Assembly (NCBI GenBank): GCA_947000775.1
Contig: CAMQGK010000038.1
Coordinates: 1,139,501 to 1,203,500 of the forward strand
DNA length: 64,000 nt
Source: Pterois miles
Lineage: Eukaryota > Chordata > Actinopteri > Perciformes > Scorpaenidae
Direction: 5' to 3'
Below, piece by piece: positions 1 through 64,000 of this stretch. The position numbers were made by a program, and so were the translations under genes. Numbering within the stretch: the stretch's first letter is position 1; each line of letters begins with the position of its first letter. The notes beneath the pieces were generated by a model. That model was not told the DNA's origin. It searched no databases and saw only the letters and a program-made list of their open reading frames with translations.

Positions 1-1481
1 TAAGGTATTCAGCTCTGTTTCTTTCTTTAGTTTGCGGGGGATCCATTTTCTAAAAAACAATTAATTTTAGTTTTCATTCAGTAATTATGTGCAGATATGC
101 TCCATTGTGATATAATTCTAGCAAAGAGAACACACATTTCAGCTTGTGTAAATTGTCACACTTATGTTGTGTTCACACCAAAGCTAAATTTTGCCTCGCT
201 TTACTCGTGTGAGCTGGATAGTCGTGATGATTTGTGTTGATTCAGGTCATTCGCTCTAGGCGTGCCACAGAGGAGAAGAGGCTTGTCTCCATAGATTTCC
301 ACCTTTTCTGCCATCAGCCATGGAAGAAATAACCACTTTTGGTGCCTTATGCATGCTGTAGAAGTCACAGATACTGTATGTTTGAAAACCAAATGCTGTC
401 ATGTCTGGCTTCACAACATCACCCGCTGGCGAGCTGTATTCACATACAGTACCATTGCACTGACTGTGTCTAGCAAGACACAAGTTGCTACTGTGATATG
501 AGCCCAAAATAAACAGATTATGCTGTCATTTAATTGCAATAAACAGATCACAATGATGCTGAAATAACAACATAATGATGTTGATTTGTAAAAAGTCTGA
601 AGTCATCCTTTGTCAGGTCTTACTCCAAGACAACAAGCAAACAACTTTTAAAATGCTTGTTTTCTGAATGGAGTTCAGATTGATCAAAGCCAGGCTTAGT
701 GACATCTAGGCACAAATATGACAGCAGCAGTGTTGTTTCTACCATACACATATTATACACACATTTAGACACAGAGTTTGGTCCAGTCCCTGTACAGATA
801 TGATGTACTGTTGTAGCTCTGGGTGCCTGCAAACGGCCACCATAAGTTTGCCTTCCATCTCTGATTCAACAACATCAGGACATCAGTGACGACAGCAGGA
901 GAATCTCAGTGGTGATAGGTTTTTGCGACACATTCCTTCATTCATTAATTATCCATAACCGCTTGTCGTATTCAGGGTCACGGATGGGCTGGATCCAATC
1001 CCAGCTGACACTGGGTGAAGGCGGGGTGCACCCAGGACAGGTCACCAGACTATCAGAGGGCTGACACAGAGACAGACAACCATTCACACTCACATTCACA
1101 CTTGTTTTCAACCCCCTTAAAGTTATTCATAGTAAGCCTGGTGCTCTCTTCCCTCCGTCAAGATCATAAGTCTTACTCTTTTAAACTCTACATCACACTG
1201 CAATTACCGTGCTAAATTGAAACATCTTTGGCCAGCCCAGGAGGATGTAATTGGTGCTGATGTGTTGAGGATGAGTGTGAAGGAGCAGACAGAAGACGAG
1301 AGGCAGGAGAGGAGAGGTGGGGCTCGGGGTGAGAAGGTTTGACCTCAGAACTGCACAGAGAAGTTGTCTAATGTTTCCAGTCAAGATATCACTCCTAGTC
1401 AGCAGCATTTCAATAATTGAACAGTGTAAAACATGTGATTATACTCTCATCACCCTCTCGCTGTGCCTTTTGATGTTGTAG
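1..1481 (+). other. Upstream intron (3' part)
   Basis: There is no coding exon here; the first exon in view starts mid-repeat, so this must be intron. It holds an RTE-like LINE tail on the - strand (about 941-1101). The rest has no recognisable gene. Open frames on the - strand near 1193-1408 and 1410-1757 are unconserved or antisense to exon 1. The acceptor AG is at 1480-1481. Confidence 0.7.
941..1101 (-). repeat. RTE-like LINE 3' tail fragment
   Basis: The sequence runs from CATTCATTAATTATCC through GGGTCACGGATGGGCTGGAT, CCCAGCTGACACTGGG and GGCGGGGTGCACCC to CATTCACACTCACATTCACA. It is the reverse complement of the family seen at 61406-61528, which ends in GGAT repeats. It is a 5'-truncated retrotransposon tail and is noncoding. 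Confidence 0.7.
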
Positions 1482-60312
<58,831 letters not shown>

Positions 60313-60959
60313 GTAGGAGAACAAGTTCTACCACAAAACTCTTCACTGTCACTGAGACCAGACAGAGGGAATTACTTTTACCTGTTATTTAATTAGTTCA
60401 ACCGTTGTGGACCAGGACGTAAAGTCTTGAGTGTGCGGACAGGGAGAGTTCGGAGTATATTTCTAGCCTTTTAGCGTTATCTCAGACTGCAATGGTTTCA
60501 CTTCAGCAATACTTGATAGAATGTTCTCACTTCATGCGGTTTATATAATTTGAAAAAAAAAAAATTAAAGATAATTTGCCTAAGGTCAGCCTTGATTTAT
60601 AAAGAGGAGTTCATGAGCATTATTAGGTGAGATGAAAAATGGAGGGATTAAGTGTGGGAGGATAAAGAAGAATGGGAAATGGAGGCAGTATCGTCTCTGC
60701 TCTGTAGCTCTACACTATAAAGACAAAGCAAAATTCAGACAAATACAGCAGTGATTTCCAGCCAGAGGTATTGTGTAGTTACCAGGAATGTGGAGAAGTT
60801 CGTCAAATTTGAAGTAGAAATTATTATTTGATTAAGAAAATCTACTGTATATATCCACGTGTAGTCAGCTGTGACATCTGAACACTATGCGTTTTGCGGT
60901 TGAAAATACATCAAAACTAGCCAACCAAGCGAGCAAAGACGTTTAAACTGTTAAAAGCA

Positions 60960-61600
60960 TTTGGTAATTCATTGAAATACTTAGCTCAAAGTAATAGATA
61001 TGCAGTTTAAATAGTTAGTTCAATGTAATGGATCGATGGCTGAAAAAGTTATCCTAATGTAATTGATACATGGTCGGAATATTTAGCTCAGAATAATGGC
61101 TACATGGTTGAAATAGTTAGCTAAAAGTAATGGATATGTGGTTTAAATAGTTAGTGCATTGGAATGGAATGCAAATAGTTATCTTAAAATAATTGATATG
61201 TGGTTGAAATAGTTTGCTAGAAATAATGGATACATTGTAGAGATAATTAACTCAAAGTAATGGCTACGTGGTTGAAGTAGTTAGCTAAAAGTAACGGATA
61301 AATGATAGAAATTGCTAAAGATATTGGATACATGGTTGGAATATTTAGCTCAAAAACAATGGCTACATAGTTGAAATAGTTAAAGGTAATGGATACATTG
61401 TTGAGTGCCCTGCGATGGACTGGCGACCTGTCCAGGGTGAACCCTGCCTTCGCCCTATGCCAGCTGGGATCGGCTCCAGCCCCCCGCGACCCCTAACGGG
61501 ATAAGCGGTTGACAATGGATGGATGGATGGATACATTGTTGAGATAGTTAACTCAATGTAATGGATACATGGTTGAAAATGTTAGTCAGTTGAAATGAAC
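60960..61600 (+). repeat. Diverged minisatellite, unit about 35 bp
   Basis: A unit like TAATGGATACATGGTTGAAA followed by TAGTTAGCTCAAAG recurs many times (for example near 61080, 61115, 61195, 61265, 61330, 61385 and 61560) with considerable divergence. The RTE fragment 61406-61528 splits the array; the repeat resumes in register because of the target duplication. Copy number was not counted exactly. Confidence 0.75.
61406..61528 (+). mobile_element. RTE-like LINE 3' fragment with 15-bp target duplications
   Basis: This 123-bp fragment starts TGCCCTGCGATGGACTGGCG, contains CCAGCTGGGATCGGCTCCAG and GATAAGCGGTTGACA, and ends in GGAT repeats. It is flanked on both sides by GGATACATTGTTGAG (61391-61405 and 61529-61543), a clean 15-bp target-site duplication. 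It is the best preserved of three copies in the window and was inserted into a minisatellite. Confidence 0.82.
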
Positions 61601-63427
61601 ACATTTGGAACATGATGGTTGGTGTTGATGAAGACCACTTGAGTTCATCTCAAAAAGCAGGTCGGAAACCACGGGACGACAGTGTCCAGGCTTGGTCACA
61701 GCAGCATTTAAAGTGGTGAAATCGTGCAGCAAATTAAATACATTTCAACATAATCCCCATTGGAATTCACTTTAAATTAACTTGGACAAGCAAATTTGCG
61801 CTTTTAACCAATATAGCAAGCGGTCTTGACGGGGCTGATCTTTGAGGGAATGCAGAGCTGGAGAGCTGAAAATGAAAGATGCTGTAATAGCTTATTGCCG
61901 TAGCCGAGTTGTGCAATCCACTTTTACTTAACCACCTTTGTCAGAGTATAAACTGCTCCACAAAAGAGGAATGGTTCGCAGACAATTATGAGACAGGAGT
62001 CATGTCAACTTATTGTCCCATCAACAGCGGAGATAACAGATTTGAAAATTGTCACGTTAGTAAGCTTGTTAACTTTGAGAGCTTTTTTCTTCTTCAGTAA
62101 AACTCTTTATGGAATGAAATAATGTGCCAATACCAAGAACAAAATGCCACGGTGTGTAAACAGTACAGGGAAAATGGGGTGGAAAAAATGTGAGTGAGTT
62201 ATGCCAGCATGTTCCTGGCCCGCCGTTGTGTTAGCATTTGTTCACCTGCTACAGCAGTTCACACACTAGTCCTGTGAGTATAACCGCTTTGTAACCAAGC
62301 CTCTGCAAAGACATGCAAATGAATTCTGCTGTGCTGCTTTGTGGAAAGAAGAATGCTGGGTGACAATTATTAAAGGACATGCCACAAAATAAATTACATA
62401 TGTTGTCATCATTAGATGACCAAAGAAACAGTAATGGACAGTACAAATGAACAAACTGGGGAAACACACCGTACTTCATCTCCCAAATTCCCTCTTTCAT
62501 TTAGCCTGAAGACCGAGCATTGTTTGGAGACAAAAGCTGAAATCCATTTCAGGCTTAACTCCCTGTGTGTATTAACTTGCCACGACCTGAGGATTAGACA
62601 ATAACAGTCACTCTTACACATTTGCACACACGCTCCATGATTTTGATCTTATTAAAGCTGACAATCCATGCATTTTGATGTGTTCTACTTCGAGTCCCAT
62701 TTAAACAAAACTGCTTTTTACGCAAATACCTCTTTAGAAACGAAGGAAAAGATGTGCAGCGGACAGTCACTTACACACATTCCTACTTCTCACTGTGATA
62801 TGCAGTATACTATGAATTTTTGTATCTGGAAATGTGTTTGTAATCTGAGCTTCGGCAGGTTCACGTGTCTGTCTCTTAAGGGATTTCCTTTGTTGCTGTG
62901 GCAATATTGTTGAAGTTTGAAGACAATAAAGCTTGTTGAATTGAGGGTGGCAAGCGGGAATTATAGACAGACTGAAACAGAGAGCAAAATGTCCCGTACA
63001 TCTCGGTATATTTACTGTTTTAATTTTCTGAGACGAACGCCTCCTTGTCTCTATCGCTACTTCTTCTCTTGCATTGGTCCTCTCTCTTGGGAGAGTTGCT
63101 GTTGTTCCATCACTGCCAAAGTAATATGAGTGGGAGGTGATGTTCGCCTTGAGAGCCGGACATGTGTTGTGTGTTTGTGTGCGTGTGTGTGTTATAAGCA
63201 CATAAGCAGGTTTGCAGAGTAAATCCTGAATTTTTTTCTTTCACTTTGGTTGGAGTCAGAGGGTCTCTGTGCATCTGAAAGCCAGCCAGCACATGCTATT
63301 TGATCCTAAAGAGTTAACGTGTTTGTGGAGTTAAGGCTGATTTGTTGCTGCACAGAGTGTAATTAGAGCCAGGCTGTACATATTTAGAGCTCTAATTAAG
63401 TTGTTTCAGGGTTCACCTACTGCATGT

Positions 63428-63449
63428 AAAAAAAAAAAAAAAAAAAAAA
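63428..63449 (+). repeat. Poly-A run (22 nt)
   Basis: An uninterrupted A run with no recognisable element body upstream. Confidence 0.85.
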
Positions 63450-64000
63450 CAGAAAGCTAAACTGTGCTGGAGCTTAATATAACCACATTCAAGTATCTAT
63501 GTGCAGCAGTGGAGGCTGGTCCATAGAGGCACAGGAGAGAGGCAAGAGGAAGATCAAAATATACAAAAAGTAATTGAAATAAACCATGACCAAATCTCAG
63601 TATTATTCATTAAATATTTTTCTCTCTTTGGAAAAAATACATTATTTTAATTTGAATTAAAATGCTGCAGCAGTGACACCTGCAGGACAGGAAACAGAGG
63701 GGTGGCGGGGCAGAGGAGGACGGGGTCCTGCTGTCCTCCCTTGAGTTGGGACCTTTTCTATCAATTCAGTGTATTTCTTTTTTTCACGCTGATCTGTGAT
63801 TGGCCAAAACACGTATAATGACGCTCCAAGGAAGGAAAACCTTCCTAGGGTAGTTACCAATCAACAACCATCTTCAGTTCTCTACCACTGTATGTATGTA
63901 TGCGAGTGGGATGAACTAGCAGTGGCGCGATAGATTATTACAATAACATATTAGCTAATGGAACAGTTAGCTTGCTGTAACAGTCTTGAAGGACTCAGTC

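Larger units (their letters stand above)
60313..64000 (+). other. Downstream intron (5' part)
   Basis: The intron begins with donor GTAGGA. It holds the minisatellite with an RTE insertion (about 60960-61600) and a poly-A run (63428-63449). No further cadherin or LamG exon was found up to the right edge. Confidence 0.7.

Overview
The window is vertebrate nuclear DNA, most likely from a teleost (percomorph-like) fish. The signs are split exons with GT/GC...AG borders, very long CA/GT and TA microsatellites, tRNA-derived SINEs, an L2/CR1-type LINE fragment, RTE-type 3' tails ending in GGAT repeats, a Tc1-family element and many small inverted-repeat transposons of kinds common in fish genomes. 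No operon, CRISPR array, prophage or viral gene is visible.

One gene can be supported. It lies on the + strand, fills the whole window and runs off both ends. It is a large classic-type cadherin of the neural-cadherin (DN-cadherin / Hz-cadherin, 'type III') class. Nine exons can be chained without breaking frame: 1482-2150, 4877-5068, 6671-7114, 7265-7595, 9126-9219, 15880-16064, 23020-23249, 40430-40707 and 60098-60312. Together they give 2638 nt, about 879 residues (residue numbers below count from 1482). Exons 1-4 encode five consecutive cadherin repeats, the first lacking its start. Exons 5-8 encode the cysteine-poor then cysteine-rich membrane-proximal region of type III cadherins. Exons 8-9 encode an EGF-like module and the start of a laminin-G domain. 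The signal peptide, earlier repeats, rest of the LamG region, transmembrane segment and catenin-binding tail are outside the window.

Layout: 1-1481 is upstream intron; 1482-9219 is an exon-dense part with introns of 0.15-2.7 kb; 9220-60097 is four introns of 6.7, 7.0, 17.2 and 19.4 kb around three exons; 60313-64000 is downstream intron. About 96% of the window is intron, and repeats make up much of what can be recognised there. The clearest structure is a nest at 33.9-36.6 kb, where an L2-type LINE was hit twice by small Harbinger-like elements, one of which also carries a SINE and a hAT-like element. Others are a decayed Tc1 element between TA repeats (53.35-54.30 kb), two foldback repeats (16.2-16.4 and 41.2-41.5 kb), and a ~35-bp minisatellite split by an RTE tail with 15-bp target duplications (about 61.0-61.6 kb).

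I see no undescribed multi-gene system. The points most worth checking concern the cadherin gene: a GC-AG intron after exon 6 with a hairpin about 140 nt into it, and a GT repeat in place of the polypyrimidine tract before exon 7.
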